Positions 1 to 8,910 of a stretch of 64,000 bases of DNA are shown piece after piece. The DNA lies in assembly GCF_014904745.1 (NCBI RefSeq), contig NZ_JACZCS010000035.1, forward strand, positions 62,001-126,000, in the 5' to 3' direction. The position numbers and the translations under genes were made by a program. Source of the stretch: Oricola nitratireducens. GTDB lineage: Bacteria; Pseudomonadota; Alphaproteobacteria; Rhizobiales; Rhizobiaceae. The notes under the pieces are model-generated. The model searched no databases. It saw only the letters and a program-made list of their open reading frames with translations, and was not told the origin of the DNA. Position 1 is the first letter of the stretch. Every line of letters starts with the position of its first letter.

Positions 1-74
1 ACCGCCATTTCGGAATCACGACGGATGCGATCGTCGCGGAAGCCGTCCGGCTCACCTCCGAGGGAGGTGCGTGA
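1..74 (+). CDS. cbbT: Transketolase, C-terminal end (partial)
   Basis: Only the last 23 codons lie in the window; the gene starts upstream. The tail contains HFGITTDAIVAEA, which resembles the usual end of bacterial transketolases (a phenylalanine-glycine-isoleucine-threonine segment followed by an alanine-rich helix). Transketolase moves two-carbon ketol units in the regenerative phase of the Calvin cycle, and the following genes (aldolase, RuBisCO, epimerase) fit a cbbT assignment. Its TGA overlaps the ATG of the next gene (TGATG at 72-76), so the two are translationally coupled. The assignment rests on a short stretch plus context. Confidence 0.75.
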   Translation, partial: RHFGITTDAIVAEAVRLTSEGGA

Positions 75-580
75 TGCTTTCGGCGCGGCATACGGAAGAT
101 ACGATCCGCGGCAAGACCGCGATCATCCGCATCAGCCTGGACGGCGGCGTCAGTCACACCGCGGTGCCGCTGATCAACCGGCTGGCGGACGCCGGCGCGC
201 GCGTCGTCGTCGTCGCCGGACTCGGCAATCCGGCCGGCGACATCAATCCGGCGCTCAGCCTGCGCCCGTTCACGGCAATGCTGCAGGAGATGACGGGCAA
301 GCCGATCACCTTCGTCAATGAAAGCCTCGGCACCGGAGCGGAAGGCAAGCTGGCGCAGGTGCCGTTCGGCGAAATCGCGCTGATGGAAAACCTGCGGTTC
401 CATTCCGACGAACGCCGCCGCGAGCAGGTGTTTGCCATGCGTCTATCGGTGCTCGGCGACTATTTTATCGACGCTGGCGATCCGCCGCTCAACGCGGAAG
501 GCTGGCAAGCCGCGCTGAAGAAAATCCTGCCGGAACCCGATCTTTCGGCACCCCCGCAAAAATCCAGAGAGGAGGCTTGA
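74..580 (+). CDS. Truncated phosphoglycerate kinase-like protein (N-terminal domain only)
   Basis: This 168-residue protein aligns by eye with the N-terminal, 3-phosphoglycerate-binding half of phosphoglycerate kinase: the [21 protein letters not shown] segment, the SLRPFTAML helix and ENLRFH at residues 105-110 all have direct PGK counterparts. It stops just where PGK continues into its second arginine motif and the nucleotide-binding domain, so it is less than half the usual roughly 390 residues. The substrate-binding signature is changed: the usual HLGRP is GLGNP (residues 49-53), and the usual DFNVP is ISLDG. It therefore probably cannot catalyse phosphoryl transfer. It sits in frame between cbbT and the aldolase with coupled starts, where a full pgk or gap gene is often found. 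Its job is unknown: a regulatory or structural pseudoenzyme, or a decaying pgk. The ATG at 74 is preferred over the GTG at 71. Confidence 0.75.
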   Translation: MLSARHTEDTIRGKTAIIRISLDGGVSHTAVPLINRLADAGARVVVVAGLGNPAGDINPALSLRPFTAMLQEMTGKPITFVNESLGTGAEGKLAQVPFGEIALMENLRFHSDERRREQVFAMRLSVLGDYFIDAGDPPLNAEGWQAALKKILPEPDLSAPPQKSREEA

Positions 581-582
581 AC

Positions 583-1662
583 ATGGCCCGTATCACCCTT
601 CGCCAATTGCTCGACCACGCGGCCGAAAACGCCTACGGCGTCCCGGCATTCAACATCAACAACATGGAGCAGGGGCTCGCGATCATGGAAGCGGCCAAGG
701 CATGCGACGCACCGGTCATCATCCAGGCGTCGCGCGGCGCGCGCTCCTATGCCAACGACATCATGCTGACCCGGATGATCGACGCGCTGGTCGACATCTA
801 TCCCGATATCCCGGTGTGCATGCACCAGGACCACGGCAACAACGAAGCCACCTGCATGACCGCGATCCGGCACGGCTTCACCTCGGTGATGATGGACGGC
901 TCGCTCGAGGCCGATGCCAAGACGCCTGCTTCCTACGACTACAATGTCGAGATCACGGAGCGCGTTTCGCGCATGGCCCACTGGGTCGGCGCGTCCGTCG
1001 AGGGCGAACTCGGCGTACTCGGTTCACTTGAGACGGGCGAGGGCGAGGCCGAGGATGGTCACGGCGCCGTCGGCAAGCTCAGCCATGACCAGCTCCTGAC
1101 CGATCCCGACCAGGCCGTCGATTTCGTCACCCGCACTAAAGTCGATGCGCTGGCGATCGCCTGCGGCACGTCGCACGGCGCCTACAAGTTCACCCGCAAG
1201 CCGACCGGCGACATTCTCGCCATGCGCGTGATCGAGGAAATCCACGCCAAGCTGCCGAACACCCATCTCGTCATGCACGGCTCGTCCTCGGTGCCGCAGG
1301 AACTGCAGGACATCATCAACGAGTTCGGCGGCGCGATGCCGCAGACCTTCGGCGTGCCGGTGGAAGAGATCGTGCGCGGCATCAAGCACGGCGTGCGCAA
1401 GGTCAACATCGACACTGACTGCCGCATGGCTATGACGGGCCAGTTCCGCAAGATTGCCCAGGAAAACCCGGCGGAATTCGATCCGCGCAAGTTCCTGAAA
1501 CCGGCGATGGACGCGATGCGCGACCTCTGCCGCGACCGCTTCGAGGCCTTCGGCACCGCCGGGAACGCCGCGAAGATCAAGGTCATCCCGATGGACGAGA
1601 TGGCCAAGCGCTATGCCGCCGGCATGCTCGATCCGCAAACCGCGACCGCAAAGGCCGCGTGA
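583..1662 (+). CDS. cbbA: Fructose-bisphosphate aldolase, class II, Calvin-cycle type
   Basis: This 359-residue protein condenses dihydroxyacetone phosphate with glyceraldehyde 3-phosphate or erythrose 4-phosphate in the cytoplasm, giving fructose or sedoheptulose bisphosphate. Class II zinc-enzyme signatures are visible: FNINNMEQ near the N-terminus, the metal and catalytic segment HQDHGN at 81-86, and later zinc-ligand histidine contexts GTSHGAYKF and MHGSSSVP. Length is normal for the Calvin-type subclass (about 345-360). The ATG at 583 is preferred because a GGAGG at 571-575 lies 7 bases upstream; an in-frame TTG at 577 is too close to it. The gene follows the PGK-like gene by 2 bases and precedes RuBisCO by 31, consistent with one cbb operon. 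Confidence 0.95.
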   Translation: MARITLRQLLDHAAENAYGVPAFNINNMEQGLAIMEAAKACDAPVIIQASRGARSYANDIMLTRMIDALVDIYPDIPVCMHQDHGNNEATCMTAIRHGFTSVMMDGSLEADAKTPASYDYNVEITERVSRMAHWVGASVEGELGVLGSLETGEGEAEDGHGAVGKLSHDQLLTDPDQAVDFVTRTKVDALAIACGTSHGAYKFTRKPTGDILAMRVIEEIHAKLPNTHLVMHGSSSVPQELQDIINEFGGAMPQTFGVPVEEIVRGIKHGVRKVNIDTDCRMAMTGQFRKIAQENPAEFDPRKFLKPAMDAMRDLCRDRFEAFGTAGNAAKIKVIPMDEMAKRYAAGMLDPQTATAKAA

Positions 1663-1693
1663 CCCCCAAGCCACAAACGGAAGGAAAACGACC

Positions 1694-3079
1694 ATGGACC
1701 AGTCCGGACGTTACGCAAATCTCTCGCTGAAGGAAAAGGACCTGATCGCCGCCGGCAATCACGTGCTTTGCGCCTACATCATGAAACCGAAGGCGGGTTA
1801 CGGTTATCTGGAGACAGCCGCCCACTTCGCAGCCGAGTCCTCGACCGGCACGAATGTCGACGTTTCGACGACAGACGACTTCACCCGCGGCGTCGACGCG
1901 CTCGTCTACGAGATCGATGAAGCCAAGGAGCTGATGAAGATCGCCTATCCGATCGAATTGTTCGACCGCAACATCACCGACGGCCGTGCGATGATCTGCT
2001 CGTTCCTGACGCTCGCCATCGGCAACAACCAGGGCATGGGCGACGTCGAATACGCCAAGATGCACGATTTCTGGGTGCCGCCGTCCTTGCTGCGCCTTTT
2101 CGACGGACCGGCGACGACGATCAGCGACCTGTGGCGCGTGCTCGGACGTCCGCATGTCGATGGCGGCTTCATCGTCGGCACAATCATCAAGCCGAAGCTC
2201 GGTTTGCGCCCGCAGCCCTTCGCCGACGCCTGCTACGACTTTTGGCTCGGCGGCGACTTCATCAAGAACGATGAACCGCAGGGCAACCAGCTTTTCTCGC
2301 CGCTCAAGGAAACGATACCGCTCGTCGCCGACGCGATGAAGCGCGCCCAGGACAAGACCGGCGAGGCCAAGCTGTTCTCGGCCAACATTACCGCGGACGA
2401 CCATTACGAGATGCTCGCGCGCGCCGAGTTCATCCTCGAGACCTTCGCGGAGAACGCCGATCACGTCGCGTTCCTGGTCGACGGTTACGTCACCGGACCG
2501 GCAGCGATCACGACCGCGCGGCGCAACTTTCCGAAGCAGTATCTGCACTATCATCGCGCAGGCCACGGCGCCGTGACCTCGCCGCAGTCGATGCGCGGTT
2601 ACACCGCCTTCGTGCTGTCGAAAATGGCTCGCATGCAGGGTGCCTCGGGCATCCACACCGGCACAATGAGCTTTGGCAAGATGGAAGGGGAGGCCTCCGA
2701 CAAGCTGATGGCCTACATGATCACCAATGACAGTGCGGATGGTCCGTATTTCCACCAGGAATGGGCCGGGATGAACCCGACCACCCCGATCATCTCCGGT
2801 GGCATGAATGCGCTGCGCATGCCGGGCTTCTTCGAGAATCTCGGACATTCGAACCTGATCATGACCGCCGGCGGTGGAGCCTTCGGCCATGTCGACGGCG
2901 CTGCAGCGGGCGCGACTTCGCTGCGCCAGGCCGAGCAGTGCTGGAAGGAAGGCGCCGACCCGGTGCAGTTCGCGAAAGACCACTACGAATTCGCCCGCGC
3001 CTTCCAGAGCTTCCCTGGCGATGCCGACAAGCTCTATCCGGGCTGGCGCGAGGCGCTGCGGATCAATTCCGCAGCCTGA
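1694..3079 (+). CDS. cbbM: Ribulose-1,5-bisphosphate carboxylase, form II
   Basis: This 461-residue protein fixes CO2 onto ribulose bisphosphate. It closely resembles Rhodospirillum rubrum CbbM as I remember it, and the numbering matches: catalytic K166 (TIIKPKLG), the carbamylated K191 with metal ligands D193 and E194 ([13 protein letters not shown]), N111 (NNQG), the HYHRAGHGA histidine segment and the loop 6 GKMEGE lysine. It is therefore a true form II enzyme and not a RuBisCO-like form IV protein. No small subunit or activase gene is nearby, as expected for form II. An AGGAAA-type ribosome site precedes the ATG. It is followed by a hairpin and then the epimerase gene. Form II enzymes usually have low CO2/O2 specificity, so CO2-rich or low-oxygen conditions are likely (inference). 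Confidence 0.97.
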   Translation: MDQSGRYANLSLKEKDLIAAGNHVLCAYIMKPKAGYGYLETAAHFAAESSTGTNVDVSTTDDFTRGVDALVYEIDEAKELMKIAYPIELFDRNITDGRAMICSFLTLAIGNNQGMGDVEYAKMHDFWVPPSLLRLFDGPATTISDLWRVLGRPHVDGGFIVGTIIKPKLGLRPQPFADACYDFWLGGDFIKNDEPQGNQLFSPLKETIPLVADAMKRAQDKTGEAKLFSANITADDHYEMLARAEFILETFAENADHVAFLVDGYVTGPAAITTARRNFPKQYLHYHRAGHGAVTSPQSMRGYTAFVLSKMARMQGASGIHTGTMSFGKMEGEASDKLMAYMITNDSADGPYFHQEWAGMNPTTPIISGGMNALRMPGFFENLGHSNLIMTAGGGAFGHVDGAAAGATSLRQAEQCWKEGADPVQFAKDHYEFARAFQSFPGDADKLYPGWREALRINSAA

Positions 3080-3099
3080 TCCGGGGTCGCAATAGCGCT

Positions 3100-3125
3100 T
3101 CCCGCCGTCTACAATGGCGGCGGGA
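3100..3125 (+). other. Intercistronic hairpin between cbbM and rpe
   Basis: TCCCGCCG at 3100-3107 pairs perfectly with CGGCGGGA at 3118-3125 around a 10-base loop. No T-run follows, so it is less likely a terminator than an mRNA-stabilising or attenuating element that would let cbbM mRNA accumulate over downstream genes. Function is inferred. Confidence 0.55.
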
Positions 3126-3151
3126 ACCCATCTCAAATTCAGGGAATCATC

Positions 3152-3835
3152 ATGAGCGGCACCATCATCGCTCCGTCTGTGCTTTCGGCGGATTTTTCAA
3201 GGCTTGGCGACGAGATCGAGGCGGTCGTGCGCGCGGGCGCCGACTGGATTCACCTCGATGTCATGGACGGCCACTATGTCCCGAACATCACCTTCGGGCC
3301 GCCGATTATCAAGGCCGTACGCAACCGGACCGACAAGGTTTTCGATTGTCATCTGATGATCGAGCCCTGCGACCCGTTTCTCGCCGCGTTCGCCGACGCC
3401 GGCTGCGACATCATCACAGTTCACGCCGAGGCGACGAAGCATCTCGACCGGTCGCTGCAGGCGATCCGCGATCTCGGCAAGAAGGCCGGGGTGTCGCTCA
3501 ATCCGTCGACGCCGGAAAACGTCATCGAATATGTTCTCGATCGGCTCGATCTGGTGCTGCTGATGACCGTCAATCCCGGTTTCGGCGGCCAGGTTTTCAT
3601 CCCGTCCGTCGTCGAGAAGACGGCCAGGATCAAGGCGATGATCGGCGACCGGCCGATCGATATCGAGATCGACGGCGGCGTAACGCCGGAAACCGCACCG
3701 CTCGTCGCGGCGGCGGGCGCGAATGTGCTTGTCGCGGGTTCGGCCGTTTTCAAGGGCGGCGAGGAAGCCGCATACCGCAAGAATATCGAGGCGATCCGCC
3801 AGGCCGCCGACGGCGCGGCCCGTGCCGCCGCCTGA
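3152..3835 (+). CDS. rpe: Ribulose-phosphate 3-epimerase
   Basis: This 227-residue TIM-barrel enzyme interconverts ribulose 5-phosphate and xylulose 5-phosphate in the Calvin cycle and the pentose phosphate pathway. Diagnostic segments are [13 protein letters not shown], the metal and catalytic motif [35 protein letters not shown] and the phosphate-binding DGGV and GSAVF regions. Length is typical (about 220-230). An AGGGAA site precedes the ATG by 5 bases. The gene lies 72 bases after cbbM and 20 before the thioredoxin-like gene, and within a cbb operon it would be called cbbE. Confidence 0.95.
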   Translation: MSGTIIAPSVLSADFSRLGDEIEAVVRAGADWIHLDVMDGHYVPNITFGPPIIKAVRNRTDKVFDCHLMIEPCDPFLAAFADAGCDIITVHAEATKHLDRSLQAIRDLGKKAGVSLNPSTPENVIEYVLDRLDLVLLMTVNPGFGGQVFIPSVVEKTARIKAMIGDRPIDIEIDGGVTPETAPLVAAAGANVLVAGSAVFKGGEEAAYRKNIEAIRQAADGAARAAA

Positions 3836-3855
3836 GCCACCAAAGGAGGACTGAC

Positions 3856-4413
3856 ATGGCTGCTGTGCCGCCTGTTTGCGATTTCGGCTGGAAAGCCGTC
3901 GATTCACGACTGATGAGCACGGAAGGACGCGCCTATTCGATTTTCGATTGCGCCGGGCCGAACGGCCTCGTCGTCGCCTTCATCTGCAACCATTGCCCCT
4001 ATGTGAAAGCGGTGATCGACCGGATCGTGCGCGATGCGCGCGACCTGGAGGCGCTCGGCATCGGCTTCGTCGCCATAAATTCAAACGATGCGCAGACCTA
4101 TCCGGAAGATTCTTTCGACAAGATGAAGGAATTCGCTGCCGCGCATGCTTTCACGTTCCCGTATCTGCATGACGATGACCAGTCGGTCGCGCGAGCCTTT
4201 GACGCGGCATGCACGCCCGATTTCTTCGGGTTCAACAAGAATCTCGAACTGCAGTATCGCGGCCGTCTCGACGCGTCGCGCAAGGAGACGGGCGGGCCGG
4301 GCCTGCGCCGCGATCTCTTCGAGGCGATGCGTCAGGTTGCCGAAACGGGTAAGGGGCCGGATGACCAGATACCGTCCATGGGATGCTCGATCAAATGGAA
4401 GGAGATGGCATGA
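3856..4413 (+). CDS. Thioredoxin-fold (AhpC/TSA-like) protein
   Basis: This 185-residue cytoplasmic protein has a thioredoxin/peroxiredoxin-like fold signature. After a short N-terminal segment it carries FICNHCPYVKAVIDRI, a CxxC redox motif in the CNHCPYV form seen in one family of thioredoxin-like proteins, then AINSNDAQTYPEDSFDKMKEFA and a C-terminal CTPDFFGF segment with another cysteine. There is no signal peptide. A strong AAAGGAGGA site (3842-3850) sets the start. Its stop overlaps the next gene's ATG. Its place among cbb genes suggests redox control or protection of Calvin-cycle enzymes, but the substrate cannot be read from the sequence. Confidence 0.85.
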   Translation: MAAVPPVCDFGWKAVDSRLMSTEGRAYSIFDCAGPNGLVVAFICNHCPYVKAVIDRIVRDARDLEALGIGFVAINSNDAQTYPEDSFDKMKEFAAAHAFTFPYLHDDDQSVARAFDAACTPDFFGFNKNLELQYRGRLDASRKETGGPGLRRDLFEAMRQVAETGKGPDDQIPSMGCSIKWKEMA

Positions 4414-5120
4414 GCATGCGCTTCGCTGAAGGCGGAGACCGCTGCGGTTGGCCACAGGCGGTGCTGTTCGATCTCGACGGAACGCTGATCGATTCTGTGC
4501 CGGACCTCGCCTCGGCCGTCAACGATCTGCTTGCCACGGAAGCCCGGGACGCGCTGACGGTCGACGAGGTCCGGACGATGATCGGCAATGGCATTCGCAA
4601 GCTTGTCGAGCGTGCATTCGCTGCGCGGGATGTCGAACTTGAGGGCGGCGCGCTCGACGAGATGACCGATCGCATGATGGCGATTTACGGACGCTGCCTG
4701 ACCGTCGGCACGACGCTGATGCCCGGCGCGTTCGAACTGGTGACCGCTTACGCCAAGGCCGGTGTGAAGATCGGCGTCGTCACCAACAAGCCGGAAAATT
4801 TCTCGCGCAGCATCATCGAACATTTCGGGCTGGGCCGGTCTGTGCATGTCATTGTCGGCGGGGACACCGGCCCGGCCCGCAAGCCCGCGCCCGATATGCT
4901 GCTCCACGCGCTGGAACAGATCGGCGTCGGCGCGCATCGCGCGTTGCTGGTGGGCGACAGCCCGGCCGATATCGATGCGGCCAAGGCAGTGCCGATGGCG
5001 TCGATCGCGGTTCGCGGCGGCTACACGACGGTGCCGGTGGACGAACTGGGCGCCGACATCGTCATCGACAGCCTGGTTCTGGTGCCGCAGGCTATCGAGC
5101 GGTTGAAGGAGCCGGCATGA
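4410..5120 (+). CDS. gph: Phosphoglycolate phosphatase (HAD family)
   Basis: This 236-residue HAD-superfamily phosphatase would remove phosphate from 2-phosphoglycolate, the product of RuBisCO oxygenation. Motif I is FDLDGTLID with two catalytic aspartates; motif II is the threonine of VVTNKP; the motif III lysine lies in KPAPD; motif IV is LLVGDSPADIDAA. The cap begins right after motif I. The ATG at 4410 overlaps the preceding stop (ATGA) and has AAGGAG upstream; an ATG at 4383 is less likely. In a RuBisCO operon the gene is commonly named cbbZ. The exact substrate is inferred from context. Confidence 0.9.
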   Translation: MSMRFAEGGDRCGWPQAVLFDLDGTLIDSVPDLASAVNDLLATEARDALTVDEVRTMIGNGIRKLVERAFAARDVELEGGALDEMTDRMMAIYGRCLTVGTTLMPGAFELVTAYAKAGVKIGVVTNKPENFSRSIIEHFGLGRSVHVIVGGDTGPARKPAPDMLLHALEQIGVGAHRALLVGDSPADIDAAKAVPMASIAVRGGYTTVPVDELGADIVIDSLVLVPQAIERLKEPA

Positions 5121-5121
5121 C

Positions 5122-5850
5122 ATGGCGGTGCGTGCTCTGATCTTCGATGTCGACGGGACGCTCGCCGAGACGGAAGAATTGCACCGTATTGCCTTCAACC
5201 GCACATTTTCGGAGGCCGGTTTACCGTGGGTGTGGGACCGGGATCTCTACAAGCAATTGCTGAGCGTCACCGGTGGGCGCGAGCGCATCGAACATTATGC
5301 GCGCCAGGTCGGGGCTGGCGATGTCGATGCGGCGGCGCTGCATCGCCGCAAGACCGAATTCTATAATGAACTGATGGTTCCGGGCACGGTCGAGCTCCGG
5401 CCGGGCGTCGAAGACCTGTTGAACCGGGCGCGGGCCGCCGGCCTCGATCTCGCGATCGGAACGACGACCAGCCGCCCCAATGTCGTCGGGCTGATGGCGG
5501 CGACGCTCGGCGAGGATGCGCTTTCCTGGTTCCGGTCGGTGCGCACGGGGGAGGACACGAAGCGCAAAAAGCCCGACCCGGAAGTCTACAAACTCGTCCT
5601 GGCCGATCTGGGACACCGGCCGGAAGATTGCCTGATCTTCGAGGACTCGGAAAACGGGCTGCGCGCCGCCCGGGCGGTGAATGTGCCGACGATTATCACG
5701 CCGAGCATCTATACCGGCGACAACAATTTCGCCGGGGCAGACTACATCTTCAAGAACCTCGACGAACCGTTCTCGATCCTCAAATTCACGCCGGAATTCA
5801 TCTTCGGCGATGTGCCCACCGGCGTGCGCGACCTGTTATTTCACGGCTAG
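5122..5850 (+). CDS. cbbY: CbbY-like HAD phosphatase
   Basis: This 242-residue HAD hydrolase matches CbbY proteins in size and motifs: FDVDGTLAETEELH (motif I plus the substrate-binding region), TTTSRPN (motif II), KRKKPDPEVY (motif III lysine) and DCLIFEDSENGLRAA (motif IV). Known CbbY enzymes dephosphorylate xylulose-1,5-bisphosphate, a misfire product that inhibits RuBisCO. Its position as the last gene of the RuBisCO operon supports that role. It begins one base after the gph stop and converges with the inositol-phosphatase gene, leaving 5 bases between the two stops. Confidence 0.92.
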   Translation: MAVRALIFDVDGTLAETEELHRIAFNRTFSEAGLPWVWDRDLYKQLLSVTGGRERIEHYARQVGAGDVDAAALHRRKTEFYNELMVPGTVELRPGVEDLLNRARAAGLDLAIGTTTSRPNVVGLMAATLGEDALSWFRSVRTGEDTKRKKPDPEVYKLVLADLGHRPEDCLIFEDSENGLRAARAVNVPTIITPSIYTGDNNFAGADYIFKNLDEPFSILKFTPEFIFGDVPTGVRDLLFHG

Positions 5851-5855
5851 CCGTT

Positions 5856-6647
5856 TCACTGCTTGAACGAGTTGCGGGCGATCGCCTCGATCTGCGCGTA
5901 GACATGCGGGCCACCGGCGATGACGCAAGTGCCGTGTTCGATGACGGTCGCGGGATCGAGCGGCATGATCGTGCCGCCGGCTTCCTCGATCATCAGCAGG
6001 CCGGCGATGCAGTCCCAGGAATTCATGTGCTCCTCGATGTAGCCGATCAGGCGCCCTGCTGCGACATAGGCGAGCATCAGCGCGCCCGACGCGTTGCGGA
6101 AAAAGACGCCGCCTTCGGCGATCAGCGCTGTGATCGCGGCGATGATGCCGGCCGCTTCGATACGGCTTGAATACCCGGTGCCGACGGATCCCTGCGACAG
6201 GTTCGGCGATTGCGAGACGGCGATCGGCTTGCCGTTAACGAAGGCGCCCTTGCCGCGCTCGGCCCAGAAGGTCTCGCCGGAAGACGGCTCGCAAATGACG
6301 CCGATTTCGGTGACCCCGTTATCGGAACAGGCAAGTACGACGCACCATGCCGGAATGCCGTGCACGAAATTCGCGGTGCCGTCGATCGGATCGATGACCC
6401 AGACATGGCCGCTCGTCCCTTCGACCGGCGCGTGCTCCTCGCCGAAGATACCGTCGTCGGGGAAAGCATGCGCAATCTCGCCGCGAATGAAGGTCTCGAC
6501 GTCCCTGTCGGCATTGGAAACGAGGTCCTGATGCCCCTTGCTTTCGATGGTCAGGGTGTCGAGCGAACGGAAATGCTGCAATCCGAGCGCTGCGGCACGC
6601 TTCGTCAGGTCGATCGCGAAAGAGAGACGGTCAGGATGTTCGGTCAT
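5856..6647 (-). CDS. Inositol monophosphatase family protein
   Basis: This 263-residue protein belongs to the FIG superfamily of magnesium-dependent, lithium-sensitive phosphatases. The metal-binding signatures are visible: GEEHAPVEG (motif with the first glutamate), WVIDPIDGTANFVHGIP (DPxDGTxN core) and the C-terminal SWDCIAGLLMIEEAGG. Substrates in this family include inositol phosphates, histidinol phosphate, PAP and sugar bisphosphates, and sequence alone does not separate them. The ATG at 6647 is chosen because the strong similarity begins there (MTEHPDRLSFAIDL). About 100 bases separate it from the upstream acyltransferase gene, so it may have its own promoter. Confidence 0.9.
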   Translation of the reverse strand: MTEHPDRLSFAIDLTKRAAALGLQHFRSLDTLTIESKGHQDLVSNADRDVETFIRGEIAHAFPDDGIFGEEHAPVEGTSGHVWVIDPIDGTANFVHGIPAWCVVLACSDNGVTEIGVICEPSSGETFWAERGKGAFVNGKPIAVSQSPNLSQGSVGTGYSSRIEAAGIIAAITALIAEGGVFFRNASGALMLAYVAAGRLIGYIEEHMNSWDCIAGLLMIEEAGGTIMPLDPATVIEHGTCVIAGGPHVYAQIEAIARNSFKQ

Positions 6648-6745
6648 GATGAAGTGGCGATCCGGTTCGGGTGTTTCCAGGGAGAGTCGTTGTTGCCCAA
6701 GGCCATAGCCGGATTTCCGGTGAAAGTAAGCAATAGTCGCCACCG

Positions 6746-7411
6746 TCACGAAAACTTTAAACTTGCCGGATCGGCCGCCTCGATCCGTTCGCGCAATCGC
6801 GCCTGCCATTCCGGTAAATCCTCAGGCACGATGTCGCGGGGAATATCCACCGGATCGCCGACAGCGATGCGGACACGGGCGAAAGGCAGCGGCACTTCAT
6901 GCCTGTCCCAACGGTTTTTCAACACGGTTTTCGGATCGCCGTTCACGGAGATCGGGAGCAAACGGTAGCCGAGGTCGGCTGCGATGCGGATGGCGCCGGC
7001 TTTCGGCTGTCGGGCGGGGCCGGTCGGGCCGTCCACTGCAATCGCCAGCAGCGGGTAGGCGCCGGCGGTCCCAAGTTCGATCGAGGCGAGACCTTGTTTC
7101 CCGGCACCATGGTCGATCCTGACCGGCCGGTATCCGAACCATCGGCATATGAACGCTATGACTTCGCCGCGGAAAGAGCGCGTGGTAAGCACCGTCGCTC
7201 TGCGTCCTTTCGCGAGCGCGAACAGCGGGAAATACTTGCCGTGCCAGAATATGGCAACGAGCCGTTCACCGTCTTTCAGACGGCGGTCGAGCTTTTCCAG
7301 ATCCCGGGTGTCCTTTCTCCATGTCAGCGCCCAGAGGAAAAGGATCGCGGCGATTGCCGTTCCGGTCATCGCGGCGGCGGCTACGGCGAAAGGGTTGCGG
7401 TTCGTGCCCAT
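6746..7411 (-). CDS. Lysophospholipid acyltransferase-like (DUF374) protein
   Basis: This 221-residue protein has one N-terminal membrane segment (about residues 9-29) and then a cytoplasmic domain of the DUF374 acyltransferase type. Recognisable elements are IFWHGKYFPLFALA (with the catalytic-type histidine), TTRSFRGEVIA, and AVDGPTGPARQPKAGAI, corresponding to the DGPxGP motif of the family. Such proteins are thought to transfer acyl chains in phospholipid or lipid A pathways, but individual substrates are mostly unproven. It follows the glycosyltransferase gene by 12 bases on the same strand, suggesting a shared envelope-lipid function. Confidence 0.85.
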   Translation of the reverse strand: MGTNRNPFAVAAAAMTGTAIAAILFLWALTWRKDTRDLEKLDRRLKDGERLVAIFWHGKYFPLFALAKGRRATVLTTRSFRGEVIAFICRWFGYRPVRIDHGAGKQGLASIELGTAGAYPLLAIAVDGPTGPARQPKAGAIRIAADLGYRLLPISVNGDPKTVLKNRWDRHEVPLPFARVRIAVGDPVDIPRDIVPEDLPEWQARLRERIEAADPASLKFS

Positions 7412-7423
7412 GGGCGTGCCAGC

Positions 7424-8749
7424 TTACCGCTTCGCGCCAGCGGGATTTTTTTGCAGATTGCCGTTTTCCGGCCCTTCGACGAGGACGGCGTCACTGACCG
7501 CGTGGGCCACATTACCGAAAAGCTCGATCTCGCGTGCGATCCTGCGCTTTGCCGTCTCCCACAAATCATCGGCGGGTTTGACCGGAGGCCCGCCGCGTGC
7601 GGCAAGCCCCTCGTAAAGCGCGATAGTGCGCAACAACGCGGTTTCTGCCGAAAAGGCCTCGGCCGTTTCATGCGCGGCCTTCTGCATCCGCTGCATTTCG
7701 GTTTCGTTCAAACGGATCAGCGATGACAGCGCCGTTGCAAAATCTACCGCCGACGCCTCGGCGGCCAGCAAGCGTCCGTTGATGCGGTCGCGGACGACCT
7801 CGCGCGCGCCCGGCGCGTCGAGCGCGACGACGGGCGTTCCCGAGGCCATCGCTTCGGCAAGCACGAGCCCTTGTGTTTCCGACAGCGAGGAAAAGGCGAA
7901 GATGTCCATCGCGGCATAGGCGTCGGCAAGGTCGCCGCCGGTGAGGACGCCGGTAAAACGGACACGCCGGTCGAACCCCTTGTCATGAAAATGCCGCTGC
8001 ATCGGCGCGCGCATCGGGCCGTCGCCGGTGACGACAAAATAGGCATCGTCGTTTTGGGTCAGGAACTCCGTCAGCGCATCGGCGAGAAAGGCAAGGTTCT
8101 TCTCCGGTGCCAGACGCCCCACATGACCGGCGACGGGCGCGTCCGCCGGGATCGCCAGCAGATCGCGGGCCCGCGCCGCATTGCCGCTGGCGAAATACGA
8201 GCAGTCGATCCCGCTGGGAATGACGCTGACCGGCACTTTCACTCCGTTGCTGGCCAATATCCGCGCGATGCTTTCGCTCGGTGCGATGACATGATCGCAG
8301 AGATCGCAATAGCCGAGCGCCAGTTTCAGAACGAGCCGTTTCAGGACATCGGAATCCTGCGCGACGTAATGGTCGTAAAGCTCGTAGCGCGTGTGATAGG
8401 TGAAAACCGCCGGAATTTTACGTCCAGCTGCCACGCGCAAGGCGGTGTCGCCGAGAAGAAACGGGTGATGCGAGTGGACGATATCCGGCTCGAATGCATC
8501 AAGATCCGCTCTGAGCGGCAAGGTGACGGGCAGGGGCATCGAGAAATCGCTTCCTGCGAAGCGCTGTACGGCGGGAATGCGGATAACGCCTTCCTCATGT
8601 TCGGGGTAACCCCGAAAGGTGGGCGCGACAACCAGTACGCAATGCCCCTTGCCGCGGAGCCCATCGGCAAGTCCGCTCACAGCGCGAGCGACGCCGCCGA
8701 CATGCGGCGTGAAGGTGTTGGTGAACATGACGATGTTCATTTGGCTCAT
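7424..8749 (-). CDS. Glycosyltransferase group 1 (GT4 family)
   Basis: This 441-residue GT-B glycosyltransferase starts with the classical acceptor-domain motif FTNTFTPHVGGVARAVSGLADGL and HSHHPFLLG. The nucleotide-sugar domain includes PSGIDCSYF, GHVGRLAPEKNL, VTGDGPMR and the FSSLSETQGLVLAEAMASGTPVV signature. The pattern is like glycolipid-forming GT4 enzymes (PimB or diglucosyl-diacylglycerol synthase relatives), so transfer of a sugar to a membrane lipid is plausible; donor and acceptor are not determined. A C-terminal extension after about residue 390 is hydrophilic. It is the first gene of a leftward operon with the DUF374 protein, reading from the region that carries two TTGACC palindromes. 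Confidence 0.88.
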   Translation of the reverse strand: MSQMNIVMFTNTFTPHVGGVARAVSGLADGLRGKGHCVLVVAPTFRGYPEHEEGVIRIPAVQRFAGSDFSMPLPVTLPLRADLDAFEPDIVHSHHPFLLGDTALRVAAGRKIPAVFTYHTRYELYDHYVAQDSDVLKRLVLKLALGYCDLCDHVIAPSESIARILASNGVKVPVSVIPSGIDCSYFASGNAARARDLLAIPADAPVAGHVGRLAPEKNLAFLADALTEFLTQNDDAYFVVTGDGPMRAPMQRHFHDKGFDRRVRFTGVLTGGDLADAYAAMDIFAFSSLSETQGLVLAEAMASGTPVVALDAPGAREVVRDRINGRLLAAEASAVDFATALSSLIRLNETEMQRMQKAAHETAEAFSAETALLRTIALYEGLAARGGPPVKPADDLWETAKRRIAREIELFGNVAHAVSDAVLVEGPENGNLQKNPAGAKR

Positions 8750-8762
8750 ATAAGCCGCATGG

Positions 8763-8777
8763 TTGACCGTCGGTCAA
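8763..8777. promoter_or_regulatory. Operator-like palindrome TTGACCGTCGGTCAA
   Basis: A perfect 7-bp inverted repeat around one central base lies 14 bases upstream of the glycosyltransferase start, in the divergent region 8750-8910. Its form is like TetR-family operators. A related imperfect copy lies at 8831-8844. No TetR-type gene is in the window, so the regulator is unknown. Confidence 0.6.
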
Positions 8778-8830
8778 ACGACTTCGGTCAGGCGGTCACG
8801 CCCGCGCCTCGCGGCGGCGGATTGGTGGGG

Positions 8831-8844
8831 TTGACCACCGTCAA
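8831..8844. promoter_or_regulatory. Second operator-like repeat TTGACCACCGTCAA
   Basis: TTGAC and GTCAA form 5-bp arms around CACC. The left half repeats the TTGACC half site of the palindrome at 8763-8777, 68 bases away, and it lies 66 bases upstream of the small membrane protein start. Together they could control both divergent transcripts. Confidence 0.45.
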
Positions 8845-8910
8845 TGGCGCAATGCCGGAATTGCGCTATTTGATGTTCGCGACATGAACGGGAGAGATGG
8901 AGGTTATTAC

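Noticed and set aside
1694-3079. RuBisCO-like (form IV) protein
   Set aside because: All catalytic residues of form II RuBisCO are present (K166, K191, D193, E194, the GKMEGE loop), so it is a real carboxylase.
5839-5855. Terminator between cbbY and the inositol-phosphatase gene
   Set aside because: ACGGCTAGCCGT at the cbbY stop is a short palindrome without a loop or T-run and cannot act as a standard terminator.
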